Positions 18,618-27,441 of a stretch of DNA of 64,000 nt are shown in pieces (within the stretch, counting starts at the first letter, position 1; each line of letters starts with the position of its first letter). The notes beneath the pieces were generated by a model. It had not been told where the DNA came from. It did not search any database and worked only from the letters and a program-made list of their open reading frames with translations. The position numbers and the translations under genes are program-made. The stretch is from contig NZ_CP146343.1 in the NCBI RefSeq assembly GCF_037055275.1, positions 3,196,501-3,260,500 on the forward strand, written 5' to 3'. This stretch comes from Pseudomonas sp. ML2-2023-3. GTDB taxonomy: Bacteria > Pseudomonadota > Gammaproteobacteria > Pseudomonadales > Pseudomonadaceae.

Positions 18618-19640
18618 ATGTCGCGCACGATCCGTTTTCACAAGTTTGGCCCGGCCGAGGTGCTCAAGTGCGAAGAGCACGACGTCGCCGCGCCTGCGCC
18701 TGGCGAAGTGCAGGTCCGTGTCCAGGCGATTGGCATCAGTTGGTATGACGTGCTGTGGCGGCAAAACCTGGCCCCTAGCCACGCCCGTTTGCCTGCGGGT
18801 ATCGGTCATGAAATGGCGGGTATCGTCACCGCCGTCGGCGACGGTGTGGATGACCTGGCGATCGGTGACAAGGTTGCCAGCTTCCCGGGCCAGAGTGCCA
18901 ACGACTATCCAACGTATGGCGAGCTGATTCTGATGCCGCGCTCAACGCTGACCCGTTACCCGGACGTGTTGTCTGCGGTTGAAGCCAGCGTGCATTACAC
19001 ACCGTTGTTGATTGCCTACTTTGCCTATGTGGACCTGGCGCAGGTCAAACCGGGGCAAACCGTGTTGATTACCGATGCCAGCCACTGTGCGGGGCCATCG
19101 TTTGTGCAGTTGGGCAAAGCCCTTGGCCTGAAGGTCATTGCCGCGACCAAGGATGCCGCAGAACGCGAGTGCCTGCTGAGCCTGGGTGCCGACAAGGTGA
19201 TTGTCACCGAAGAGCAGGACCTGCTGATGCAGGTCAACAAGATCACGGACAACAAAGGCGTGGACGTGGTGCTCGATGGCCTTGGCGGCCCGCAAATGTC
19301 CGTGCTGGGCGACGTTCTGGCGCCCCGTGGCAGCCTGGTGCTGTACGGCCTGCAAGGCGGCAATCAAACGGGGTTCCCGGGCTGCGCGTGCTTTCAGAAG
19401 AACATCAAGTTTTTTGTGCATTGCATCGGCAACTTCACCGGCAAGCCGGAACTGGGCATTGCCCAGGACGAGGAGGCCATGAAGCGCGCCCTGCGGGACA
19501 TCAACCAGTTGACCGCTGACGGGGTCCTGACTCCGCTGGAGATCAAGGTGTTCCCTTTTGAACACTTTGTTGAAGCCCATCGCTACATGGACGATTGCCC
19601 GTGCCGCGGACGAGTCGCGCTGCAGCTGACGACTGCCTGA
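18618..19640 (+). CDS. Zinc-type alcohol dehydrogenase / quinone oxidoreductase-like MDR protein
   Basis: A 340-residue medium-chain dehydrogenase/reductase. The GroES-like N-domain holds GIGHEMAGIVTAVGDGV; the Rossmann domain covers the central part with VDVVLDGLGGPQMSVLGDVLAPRGSLVLYG. It uses NAD(P)H to reduce or oxidise a carbonyl or quinone. The catalytic zinc Cys seems absent (SWYDVL where C/H are common), which favours a zinc-independent quinone-reductase-like enzyme. It is divergent from a LysR gene and followed by a strong terminator. Confidence 0.83.
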   Translation: MSRTIRFHKFGPAEVLKCEEHDVAAPAPGEVQVRVQAIGISWYDVLWRQNLAPSHARLPAGIGHEMAGIVTAVGDGVDDLAIGDKVASFPGQSANDYPTYGELILMPRSTLTRYPDVLSAVEASVHYTPLLIAYFAYVDLAQVKPGQTVLITDASHCAGPSFVQLGKALGLKVIAATKDAAERECLLSLGADKVIVTEEQDLLMQVNKITDNKGVDVVLDGLGGPQMSVLGDVLAPRGSLVLYGLQGGNQTGFPGCACFQKNIKFFVHCIGNFTGKPELGIAQDEEAMKRALRDINQLTADGVLTPLEIKVFPFEHFVEAHRYMDDCPCRGRVALQLTTA

Positions 19641-19662
19641 TGCCGCGCGGGTAACCGCGTAC

Positions 19663-19702
19663 AAAAACGCCCCTGGACATCACGTCCCGGGGCGTTTTTT
19701 TT
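19663..19702 (+). terminator. Rho-independent terminator after the MDR gene
   Basis: A GC stem (aacgcccctgg / cccggggcgtt) with a short loop is followed by a run of eight T, 22 bp after the stop at 19640. This is a textbook intrinsic terminator. Confidence 0.9.
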
Positions 19703-19938
19703 CGCCCGTAGAAACCTTTCTGGGCTTGTCACCGGCAATGGTGTGAGCGAGATAACGCCCTTAAATCTATTCATAAGCATTGTAAATATTACGTTATGTA
19801 TTCGTTTGAACTGGTTTCTGTAGGGCCATTCCTGTGCGTACGTACGCCCGGTCTGTGATGGACTGAAGAGTTGAGGTAAGTGTGGGCGCGTCAAATCGAG
19901 CTGCCGATAATGCGTGTCTCGATCTGGAGGAATTACCC

Positions 19939-20514
19939 ATGGATAACTTTCATGAGCAAGCCATGAGCTCTGTCTATCAACAAGTGCTGCACCGACTCCT
20001 GGGTTTTTTCAGCCGCTCCGAGCGCATCGCGTTGCAACTGTTGATTCAACGTTTGTTAGTGGCAGCAGGGGGCGTGGAGCGCATTGGGCGTTACCGGGTA
20101 ATGGTTGTTCATGAGGGGGGCAAGGAGTGCGCCTACACACTGGCTTTTTTGCGCGCCGCGCAGCTCAGTATTGCGGGGCGCTCGCCAGACACGTTCATGT
20201 TGCGTATTGCGGTACTGCGCCAGCCGCGGATGACGGTCAATGTGATGGCGCGCATTCAGGCCCAATGCAGCGAGTTGTTTATGTATGACGACAGCCGCGT
20301 GGAGTTGCTGTTGGTGGATGAACAGGGCGCTACCAGGCTGCATAAGCAGGCTGCGTTTGAGAGCCAGCCCTCGGACATGAATCGAACACAGGTTTTGATG
20401 TCGGGCCACCTGACCCAGGGCGATACCCGGGCGACATTCTTTTATGCCGACCTGTTGGGCCGGGCCAGGCTGTATCGGCGAGCCTGCGATTGGGGGGCAG
20501 GGTGGATGCGTTGA
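19939..20514 (+). CDS. Uncharacterised protein, first gene of a two-gene operon
   Basis: A 191-residue protein I do not recognise. No signal peptide or membrane helix is evident; it reads as a mixed alpha/beta cytosolic protein with a hydrophobic core around GRYRVMVVHEGG and an alpha-helical N-terminus (SVYQQVLHRLLGFFSRSERIALQLL). ATG 19939 with GGAGGAA just upstream is a strong start. It overlaps the next gene by 13 bp, so both are co-translated. Nothing beside the pair hints at a pathway. Confidence 0.7.
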   Translation: MDNFHEQAMSSVYQQVLHRLLGFFSRSERIALQLLIQRLLVAAGGVERIGRYRVMVVHEGGKECAYTLAFLRAAQLSIAGRSPDTFMLRIAVLRQPRMTVNVMARIQAQCSELFMYDDSRVELLLVDEQGATRLHKQAAFESQPSDMNRTQVLMSGHLTQGDTRATFFYADLLGRARLYRRACDWGAGWMR

Positions 20515-21398
20515 TCGACCGGCGCCCGCCCACCCACCTTGGGCAATACGTGACGTGGATTCAGCAGGTTGCACAGCTGCAGGGGCATGCCCCCTTTGAC
20601 CAGCACCGTCAGGGTTTCGACAGCGCGGTCAAACTGTGCTGCAAGCTGGATGACGACTACAGGCAGTTATTGCGCCTGCCAGCGGCGCCCTGCAATGACC
20701 CCTGCGTTGGCGAAGTTCCCGGTGACATAAATGTGATCAATGTCTTTGATTGCCTGTGTCAGGAAATGGACGTTTTACACTCCCCGGTGCTGATGTTTGT
20801 GGAGGGGCCCTGGCGTGTAAAAAACCTGGATATCGAGGAGCCTCAAGCGGCTGTGGTTTTGGTGGCTGCCCATGTGCACGGCTTGCGGGGGGCTTACCGC
20901 CAGGGTGTGGATTACAGTGTTGGAGCAGATGCTTACTTGCGACGCGCGTCGATAGAAAACAGGTGCAATGACCGATTCAAGGGCCAATTGATAAAGCAGT
21001 TGGAGGCGGTGTTCGATACGCCGGAAAAACTGGATCAGTTACATGGTGCCGCCACTCAGTACCTGAGCGAACTGCACGGTGTCAGCGAAGAGCAGTTGGG
21101 GTGCCTGATGTGTTCGCCCTTTGTGAATCAGGCCCGCGGCCTTGAACACTTCCTGCACAATTACTACCCCGAAAAAAAGCATCTCATCCACGAATTTCGT
21201 CAGGTATTGAGGGACAAGAACACGCTGTCACAGGTTGATGTCACCTGGCTTGAATCCATAAGCGGGCTTCCCCTTGCGTCTTTGCAGGCGCTGTATCACA
21301 TGCAAGAAATCGACTTCAGGGACTGCGATTCCCTGATTTCCCTCTTGTGGGCCCATGACCCCGGCAATAAGCCCGGGCATACAGTCCCTGCGGATTAA
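20502..21398 (+). CDS. Uncharacterised protein, second gene of the pair
   Basis: A 298-residue protein of unknown function starting at GTG 20502 (MDALIDRRPPTHLGQY...), with a G-rich stretch before it and overlapping the upstream stop. It contains eight cysteines, including CLCQEMD and CLMC, without a clear metal-binding spacing. No membrane segment is visible. The C-terminal half is strongly helical. Co-expression with the preceding gene suggests the two work together. Confidence 0.7.
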   Translation: MDALIDRRPPTHLGQYVTWIQQVAQLQGHAPFDQHRQGFDSAVKLCCKLDDDYRQLLRLPAAPCNDPCVGEVPGDINVINVFDCLCQEMDVLHSPVLMFVEGPWRVKNLDIEEPQAAVVLVAAHVHGLRGAYRQGVDYSVGADAYLRRASIENRCNDRFKGQLIKQLEAVFDTPEKLDQLHGAATQYLSELHGVSEEQLGCLMCSPFVNQARGLEHFLHNYYPEKKHLIHEFRQVLRDKNTLSQVDVTWLESISGLPLASLQALYHMQEIDFRDCDSLISLLWAHDPGNKPGHTVPAD

Positions 21399-21549
21399 GA
21401 GGCCGTTTCACTCCAGGTTCAACGGCTCGCCAGCCTCTCTGACGAGCCCCGTCTTGCACGCCACTCATCCAATAGGATTTGCCAGAGTACTGGGCAAACT
21501 GATATCTGTACGCATATCCAGTACCTAAAGCCAGTGGTCCGTTGCGCCC

Positions 21550-23199
21550 GTGATTTCAAATCCCCTCGAAGATCCGTTTTATTACCTGAAGAACTTCCAG
21601 CATGTGCTCGACTGGATCGCCGCCCGTTATGACGATCTGTTAAGTGTCGAGGAGCAGCGCTTTATCGCAGGTTTTGCCCTGCTGCCCGGCCCCTCCCAAG
21701 CGTTGTGGGTACGCATGGTGATGCGCAAGGGAGCTCACTTCAGGGCCAGCAAGCTCAACTATCCGGAAATCGGCGAAGTTTCACTGGCAGCAGTGCCCCT
21801 GGTGGCGGGGGGATGGCTGGACGATCAGGCGCCTCTGGCCCTGGCCGAGGTGTTTGACGTGTTGCAAAAGCCGGAAATCCTGGTGCGCTTCAGTGCACAT
21901 ATTGCCCGGCCCAAGGCCAGGAAATCAGAGTGGCTGGATGAGTTGTCTGCCGATTTCACCCAGCAACAGAGCCTGGGCCAGTGGCATCCGGCCCTGGTCG
22001 ACACCCTTTACACCCTGAACCACAGGGCGCTGTGCGATCGTTTGCGGCTCATGTTTTTCGGCAATCTCAGCCAGGGCTGGCCAGATCTGGTATTGGCTGA
22101 CCTGGGGCTGTTCACCTACGAAAAAGTCGATTTCAGCCATGAGTCACGGGCGCTGCGTTGCCGCGCCGATATTGAAGGCTATCTACACCTGTATGCCTGC
22201 CGCGAACGATTTGAAGTCAGTGGTGATGTGGACGAGGTGCTGCAACCGGTACTCGACTATCAAGTGGATAACCGCTGGCTGCAGCGACGGCGCGGGCGTT
22301 TGCTGTTTCAGATCGGTCAGCATCTGGAGCGCACGGAAGACTTGAACCGGGCGCTGCAGGTTTACCAGCAAAGCCAGCACCCCGAAGCGCGACAGCGCGG
22401 CATTCGCGTGCTTGAGCGTCAGGGGCACTATGAGCAGGCGCTGAGCCTGGCAGACGTCGCACTGCAGGCCCCCCTGACCGACGCGGAACACCAACATCTG
22501 CTGCGCATTATCCCGCGCTTGCGGCGCAAGCTCGGGTTGGCGGCGCTTGCGGTTGTCAGGCCCAAAGCCCCCGACCGGCTTGATCTGACCCTGCCACGGG
22601 ACGACGCCACGTGCGTTGAACTCAGTGTTGTTGCGCATCTGCAGACCCCTGAGGCTCCCGTGCATTACGTGGAAAACACCTTGATCAACGGGCTGTTCGG
22701 TTTGCTGTGCTGGCCGGCGATTTTTGCGCCCCTGCCGGGCGCGTTTTTTCACCCGTATCAGAGTGGCCCGGCGGATTTGCTGGAGGATGACTTCTACCAG
22801 CAGCGGGCTGACCTCTTTGAGGATTGCCTCGCGCAACTGGATGACGGGCGTTACCTGGCCACCATCCGTGCCGCCTATGCGACCAAGTTCGGGATACAGA
22901 CGTCCTTTATCGCCTGGAATTACCTGAGCCAGGACCTGCTCGAAGACGCGTTGCGGTGCTTGCCCCCCGCGCATTTGAAGCTGTGGTTTCGGCGTCTGTT
23001 GCTGGATATCAAGGCCAACCGCACCGGCATGCCTGACTTGATCCAGTTTTTTGTGGCGCAAAATACCTACCGCATGATCGAGGTCAAAGGCCCCGGTGAT
23101 CGCCTGCAGGATAACCAGCTGCGCTGGCTGGCCTTTTGCGAGGAGCACGGGGTGCCGGTGACCGTGTGCTACGTGCAATGGCAGGAGCCCCAGGCGTGA
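21550..23199 (+). CDS. FAN1-like VRR-NUC structure-specific nuclease
   Basis: A 549-residue protein ending in a VRR-NUC (PD-(D/E)XK) domain: GMPD with D496, then IEVKGP with E511 and K513, followed by DRLQDNQLRWL. Earlier parts contain the SAP-like/TPR-like helical regions expected in FAN1. FAN1 enzymes cut 5' flaps and unhook DNA interstrand crosslinks. Start is GTG 21550, with a poor ribosome site. The stop overlaps the start of an XPD-type helicase gene (GTGA), indicating a shared repair role. Length is close to that of the Pseudomonas FAN1 homologue known to me. Confidence 0.85.
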   Translation: MISNPLEDPFYYLKNFQHVLDWIAARYDDLLSVEEQRFIAGFALLPGPSQALWVRMVMRKGAHFRASKLNYPEIGEVSLAAVPLVAGGWLDDQAPLALAEVFDVLQKPEILVRFSAHIARPKARKSEWLDELSADFTQQQSLGQWHPALVDTLYTLNHRALCDRLRLMFFGNLSQGWPDLVLADLGLFTYEKVDFSHESRALRCRADIEGYLHLYACRERFEVSGDVDEVLQPVLDYQVDNRWLQRRRGRLLFQIGQHLERTEDLNRALQVYQQSQHPEARQRGIRVLERQGHYEQALSLADVALQAPLTDAEHQHLLRIIPRLRRKLGLAALAVVRPKAPDRLDLTLPRDDATCVELSVVAHLQTPEAPVHYVENTLINGLFGLLCWPAIFAPLPGAFFHPYQSGPADLLEDDFYQQRADLFEDCLAQLDDGRYLATIRAAYATKFGIQTSFIAWNYLSQDLLEDALRCLPPAHLKLWFRRLLLDIKANRTGMPDLIQFFVAQNTYRMIEVKGPGDRLQDNQLRWLAFCEEHGVPVTVCYVQWQEPQA

Positions 23200-25448
23200 G
23201 CTATCGCGTTGCAGTGCGTGCCCTGTGCGAGTTCACGGCCAAGGTCGGCGATCTGGACTTGCGCTTCACGCCCTCACCCACGGCGCAGCAGGGGATTGCC
23301 GGTCACCGAACGGTGGCCTCGCGGCGCAGTGCGTTGTATCAGCCGGAGTTGAGCCTTGAGGGGCAGTTCGGGGCGTTGACCGTACGTGGCCGGGCTGACG
23401 GCTATGACCCCGTGGCCAATGTGCTGGAAGAGGTGAAAACCCATCGCGGCGATTTTGCCGCCATAGCGGCCAATCACCGCCAACTGCACTGGGCACAAGC
23501 CCGCGTCTACGGCTGGTTGTTGTGCCAAAGCCTGCAATTGCCGCAGGTCAATCTGGCGCTGGTGTATTTCGACATTGTCAGCGAAAAGGAAACACGTCTT
23601 CAGGAGTGTTGGTCGGCAGCCGATCTGCAGCAATTTTTCGAGCAGCAGTGCGGGTTGTTCCTGGCCTGGGCTGAGCAGGAAATGGGCCATCGAGAGGCCC
23701 GGGACAAGGGTGCCCGCAACCTGGCCTTTCCCCATGAGCAGTTTCGCACCGGGCAACGGGCACTGGCCGAGGCGGTGTACAAGACCGCCAGTACCGGGCG
23801 CTGCCTGATGGCCCAGGCGCCGACCGGGATTGGCAAAACCATAGGCACCCTGTTTCCGCTGCTCAAGGCCATGCCTGGCCAGCAACTCGACAAACTGTTG
23901 TTTCTGACCGCCAAGACCCCGGGGCGCAAGCTGGCCCTCGATGCGGCGCAAGTGCTCTATCCCAAGGGGCAGAATGTACCGTTGCGGGTACTGGAACTGG
24001 TCGCACGGGACAAGGCCTGCGAATACCCCGAGAACGCCTGCAATGGCGATTCCTGCCCTCTGGCCAGGGGGTTTTATGATCGCTTGCCCGCTGCGCGCCT
24101 GGAGGCGGTCGCCCAGTCCTCCCTCGACCAGCAGACCTTGCGCAGCGTCGCGCTGGCCCATGAGGTATGCCCTTACTACTTGAACCAGGAAATGGCCCGT
24201 TGGGCTGATGTGGTCGTTGCGGACTATAACTATTACTTCGATTTCAGTGCATTGCTGTATGGCCTGGCCCAGGCCAATCAGTGGCGGGTCGCGACGCTGG
24301 TAGACGAAGCCCACAATCTGGTGGAACGCGCGCGGCAGATGTACAGCGCAAGTCTGGACCAGCAGACCTTGAACAGCGTGCGTCACTCGGCCCCGGCCGC
24401 CCTCGATAAACCCTTCAAGCGCCTTAACCGGGAATGGAATGCGCTGCACAAGGAACAGGTGGGGGCTTATCAGGTGTACCCCAAGCTTCCGGAAAAATGG
24501 CTGGCCGCCTTGTCGGCCTGTATCACCGCCATCGGCGACTACCTGAACGATCACCCGCAAGGGTTGAGCGGCAACCTGCAGGGCTTTTACTTTGAAGCCC
24601 TGCAGTTCAATCGGGTGGCCGAACTGTTCGACGGGCACTTTCTGTTCGATGTCAGCCTGCGTGCAGACGGCAAGCGGCGTGTGTCGCAGCTCAACCTGCG
24701 CAACATCGTGCCCGCAGGTTTTATCGGACCGCGCCTGGCGAGTGCACAGAGCAATGTGCTGTTTTCGGCCACCCTGAGCCCGCAGGCCTATTACGCCAAC
24801 CTGCTGGGGCTGGCGGCTGACACGGTGTGGATGGATGTCGAATCGCCGTTCCAGGCAGAGCAACTGAACGTGCATGTTGTCAGCCAGATATCGACCCGGT
24901 TTGTTCATCGCCAGGCTTCGCTGGAACCGATTGTGGAACTGATCGCCCGTCAGTTCGAGCAGCGCCCGGGCAACTACCTGGCGTTTTTCAGCAGCTTCGA
25001 CTATCTGCAGCAGGTTGCCCAATTGCTCGCAGAGCGCCATCCCCACGTTACCCAGTGGTCCCAGGGGCGGCGCATGGATGAAGCGGCGCGCCAGGGGTTC
25101 CTCGATCAGTTCACCCTGTCGGGTCAGGGGGTGGGTTTTGCCGTGCTGGGTGGAGCCTTTGGCGAGGGTATCGATTTGCCCGGCGCCCGGTTGATCGGCG
25201 CTTTTGTTGCGACCCTGGGGCTGGCACAGTTCAATCCCGTCAATGAACAGATCAAGCAGCGGATGGCGGCGCTGTTTGGCGCCGGTTATGACTACACCTA
25301 CCTGTACCCCGGCGTGCAGAAAGTGGTGCAGGCTGCCGGGCGGGTAATCCGTACCCAGAGCGATCAGGGCACGCTGTTTCTGATTGATGACCGTTTTGCC
25401 GAGCCCAAGGTACAGCAACTTTTGCCACGCTGGTGGCAATTGGGTTGA
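23196..25448 (+). CDS. XPD/DinG-type Fe-S DNA helicase with N-terminal PD-(D/E)XK-like domain
   Basis: A 750-residue superfamily-2 helicase. Residues 1-170 form a nuclease-like module with D68 (GRADGY) and E79-V80-K81, followed by QARVYGW resembling the RecB/Cas4 Q motif. Then Walker A APTGIGKT (208-215), four cysteines at 275, 282, 287 and 325 that fit the XPD iron-sulphur cluster, DEAH at 370-373, and motif VI-like QAAGRVIRTQ near the C-terminus. GTG 23196 overlaps the stop of the FAN1-like gene, so the two are translationally coupled. Helicase identity is firm; active nuclease function is inferred from motifs. Confidence 0.88.
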   Translation: MSYRVAVRALCEFTAKVGDLDLRFTPSPTAQQGIAGHRTVASRRSALYQPELSLEGQFGALTVRGRADGYDPVANVLEEVKTHRGDFAAIAANHRQLHWAQARVYGWLLCQSLQLPQVNLALVYFDIVSEKETRLQECWSAADLQQFFEQQCGLFLAWAEQEMGHREARDKGARNLAFPHEQFRTGQRALAEAVYKTASTGRCLMAQAPTGIGKTIGTLFPLLKAMPGQQLDKLLFLTAKTPGRKLALDAAQVLYPKGQNVPLRVLELVARDKACEYPENACNGDSCPLARGFYDRLPAARLEAVAQSSLDQQTLRSVALAHEVCPYYLNQEMARWADVVVADYNYYFDFSALLYGLAQANQWRVATLVDEAHNLVERARQMYSASLDQQTLNSVRHSAPAALDKPFKRLNREWNALHKEQVGAYQVYPKLPEKWLAALSACITAIGDYLNDHPQGLSGNLQGFYFEALQFNRVAELFDGHFLFDVSLRADGKRRVSQLNLRNIVPAGFIGPRLASAQSNVLFSATLSPQAYYANLLGLAADTVWMDVESPFQAEQLNVHVVSQISTRFVHRQASLEPIVELIARQFEQRPGNYLAFFSSFDYLQQVAQLLAERHPHVTQWSQGRRMDEAARQGFLDQFTLSGQGVGFAVLGGAFGEGIDLPGARLIGAFVATLGLAQFNPVNEQIKQRMAALFGAGYDYTYLYPGVQKVVQAAGRVIRTQSDQGTLFLIDDRFAEPKVQQLLPRWWQLG

Positions 25449-25521
25449 TGGCCTGACGTTATGGCAAACTGCCGGGGTTGTGGCGCATGAAGCGCCTTAC
25501 TTGACCCCGGAGTTCCCCCTT

Positions 25522-25911
25522 ATGAGCATCAAACGTTTCGGTACCGGCGCTGTAGGCGCAGGCGGTCAGCCTTTGCCTTTCGCCCGCGCTGTAGAGGCTG
25601 ATGGCTGGCTGCACGTGTCCGGCCAGGTTGCCATGGAAAACGGTGAAATCATTAACGGCGGGATTGTCGAGCAGACCCATAAAACCATGCAAAACCTGGT
25701 CGCCATCCTCGAAGAAGCCGGCTATGGCCTCGAAGATGTGGTCCGCGCGGGCGTATGGCTGCAGGACCCGCGGGACTTCTGGAGTTTCAACAAGGTGTTC
25801 GCGTCGTACTTCAAAAGCGAACATGCACCGGCACGTGCCTGTGTGCAGGCCATGATGATGGTCGATTGCAAGGTCGAGATCGATTGCATCGCCTATAAAG
25901 CCAAGCGCTGA
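25522..25911 (+). CDS. RidA-family (YjgF/YER057c) enamine/imine deaminase-like protein
   Basis: A 129-residue RidA-like protein (LHVSGQVAMENGEI, then EEAGYGLEDVVRAGVWLQD and ARACVQAMMMVDCKVEIDCIAYK). Family members hydrolyse reactive enamine/imine intermediates released by PLP enzymes. The Arg in the active site (ARACVQ) is kept. It lies 17 bp before a PLP-dependent enzyme, a context that fits removal of its 2-aminoacrylate-type product. Confidence 0.88.
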   Translation: MSIKRFGTGAVGAGGQPLPFARAVEADGWLHVSGQVAMENGEIINGGIVEQTHKTMQNLVAILEEAGYGLEDVVRAGVWLQDPRDFWSFNKVFASYFKSEHAPARACVQAMMMVDCKVEIDCIAYKAKR

Positions 25912-25928
25912 AACTTGAGGAGTTGAGT

Positions 25929-27146
25929 GTGTCGAATACGTCGAACAATCAGCCGATTCTCAAAGGCGCAGCCCGCCCCGGCGATCACCTGGTTCATGAC
26001 GTGAGCCTGCCCGCACTGGTGATTCACCGTGACGCGCTGGAGCACAACATTCGCTGGATGCAGGACTTTGTCACCCGCAGCGGCGCGGTGTTGGCACCCC
26101 ACGGCAAAACCAGCATGGCCCCGGCGCTGTTTCGTCGCCAGCTGGAGCAGGGCGCCTGGGGGTTGACCCTGGCCACTGCGGTACAAACCTGTACGGCTTA
26201 TGCCGGGGGTGTACGTCGAGTACTGATGGCCAACCAGTTGGTGGGCCGGGCCAACATGGCGTTGATTGCCGACTTGCAGACCGACCCGGCATTCGAATTT
26301 CACTGCATGGTCGACCATCCGGACAACGTTGCGGCCCTGGGCGCTTACTTTGCCGAACGTGGGCAGCGCTTGAACGTGATGATTGAATACGGCGTGGCAG
26401 GCGGGCGTTGCGGTTGCCGCACCGAACAGCAAGTCATGGAACTGGCGGCGGCGATCAAGCTGCAGCCATCGTTGGCCCTGACCGGCATCGAAGGCTATGA
26501 AGGGATCATTCACGGAGAACAGGCCGTCAGCGGGATTCGCGAGTTTGCGGCTTCACTGGTGCGTCTTGCCCTGCGATTGCAGGCCGACGGTGCATTTGCC
26601 CTGGAACAACCGATCATTACCGCCTCGGGCTCGGCCTGGTATGACCTGATTGCTGAAGGCTTCGAGGCCGAGGCGGCTGGCGGGCGTTTTCTCAGTGTGC
26701 TGCGCCCGGGCAGTTACGTGGTTCACGACCACGGCATCTACAAGGATGCTCAGTGCTGCGTACTGGATCGACGTCAGGACTTGCACGAAGGCTTGCGCCC
26801 GGCGCTGGAAGTCTGGGCTCACGTGCAATCGCTGCCCGAACCGGGGTTTGCGGTGATTGCACTGGGCAAGCGTGACGTGGCGTTTGATGCGGGCTTGCCG
26901 CTGCCGTTAAAGCGATATCGCGAAGGTGTGATACCGGCGGTGGGCGATGATGTCAGCGGGTGCAAGGTCACGGCGGTGATGGACCAGCATGCCTTTATGA
27001 CCGTTGCCGAGGGGTCGCAGTTGCGCGTTGGCGACATCATCAGCTTTGGCACCTCCCATCCTTGCCTGACTTTTGACAAGTGGCGCACGGGTTGTGTGGT
27101 CGATGAGCGGTTCAATGTGCTTGAGCGCTTTGCCATAGAGTTTTAA
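25929..27146 (+). CDS. D-serine dehydratase / D-threonine aldolase-like PLP enzyme (DSD1 type)
   Basis: A 405-residue fold-type III PLP enzyme. The alanine-racemase-like N-domain has PHGKTSMAP, with the PLP-binding lysine expected in HGKT; the C-terminal domain holds the metal-binding HAFM and SHPC motifs typical of DSD1-like dehydratases and D-threonine aldolases. GTG 25929, eight bases after AGGAG, is preferred to TTG 25923. It forms a unit with RidA, which suggests D-amino-acid deamination producing an enamine. The exact substrate is not determined. Confidence 0.82.
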   Translation: MSNTSNNQPILKGAARPGDHLVHDVSLPALVIHRDALEHNIRWMQDFVTRSGAVLAPHGKTSMAPALFRRQLEQGAWGLTLATAVQTCTAYAGGVRRVLMANQLVGRANMALIADLQTDPAFEFHCMVDHPDNVAALGAYFAERGQRLNVMIEYGVAGGRCGCRTEQQVMELAAAIKLQPSLALTGIEGYEGIIHGEQAVSGIREFAASLVRLALRLQADGAFALEQPIITASGSAWYDLIAEGFEAEAAGGRFLSVLRPGSYVVHDHGIYKDAQCCVLDRRQDLHEGLRPALEVWAHVQSLPEPGFAVIALGKRDVAFDAGLPLPLKRYREGVIPAVGDDVSGCKVTAVMDQHAFMTVAEGSQLRVGDIISFGTSHPCLTFDKWRTGCVVDERFNVLERFAIEF

Positions 27147-27149
27147 CCC

Positions 27150-27228
27150 GTGGGAGCGGGCTTGCTCGCGATGGCATCGCCCGGGTCTTGGCGTCAGACC
27201 GCGTTACCAGCATCGCAGGCAAGCCAGC
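27150..27228. repeat. REP pair interrupted by the IS110 element (left part)
   Basis: The REP starts gtgggagcgggcttgctcgcgatgg at 27150 and its second arm runs agcatcgcaggcaagccagc up to 27228. The arm resumes with gctcccacagg at 28509 on the other side of the element. Joining both sides at one GC restores an ordinary REP palindrome. Confidence 0.88.
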
Positions 27229-27260
27229 TTGTGTCTTCAAGGTCTCTTAAACTCAGAAGG

Positions 27261-27408
27261 GTGAGAGCAGTGGATGGCAGACTGAAAGCCAGCGGTGCTT
27301 AAAGCACGAGTGGGAGCCAAGTCGCCATCCACCTCTCACTCTGACCAGAAGCCCGAACAGTTGCATGAGCGGCAAACTCGAAATCACAAGCTAGGGATAG
27401 GTCAGAGT
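27261..27408 (+). ncRNA. Predicted bridge RNA of IS110 copy 1
   Basis: Two stem-loops can be drawn. Loop 1: stem gtgagag/ctctcac (27261-27267, 27333-27339) and gtggatggc/gccatccac (27270-27278, 27324-27332) enclosing an internal loop. One side of the loop holds aagccagc (27286-27293), identical to the left target flank. The other side holds gtgggagc (27310-27317), the complement of the right flank gctcccac. Loop 2: stem tctgacc/ggtcaga (27340-27346, 27400-27406) enclosing acagttgc (27357-27364), identical to the element's right end, and cacaagc (27385-27391), the complement of its left end. All guides meet at the same GC. Layout follows the bridge-RNA model established for IS110-group elements; transcription is not shown. 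Confidence 0.8.
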
Positions 27409-27441
27409 GCTCTCACTTCTTGAGTGTAAGAGGACTTGGCG

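Noticed and set aside
23274..25439. 721-residue open frame on the minus strand
   Set aside because: It lies wholly antisense to the helicase gene, lacks any recognisable motif and has the low-complexity composition of a shadow frame in GC-rich DNA.
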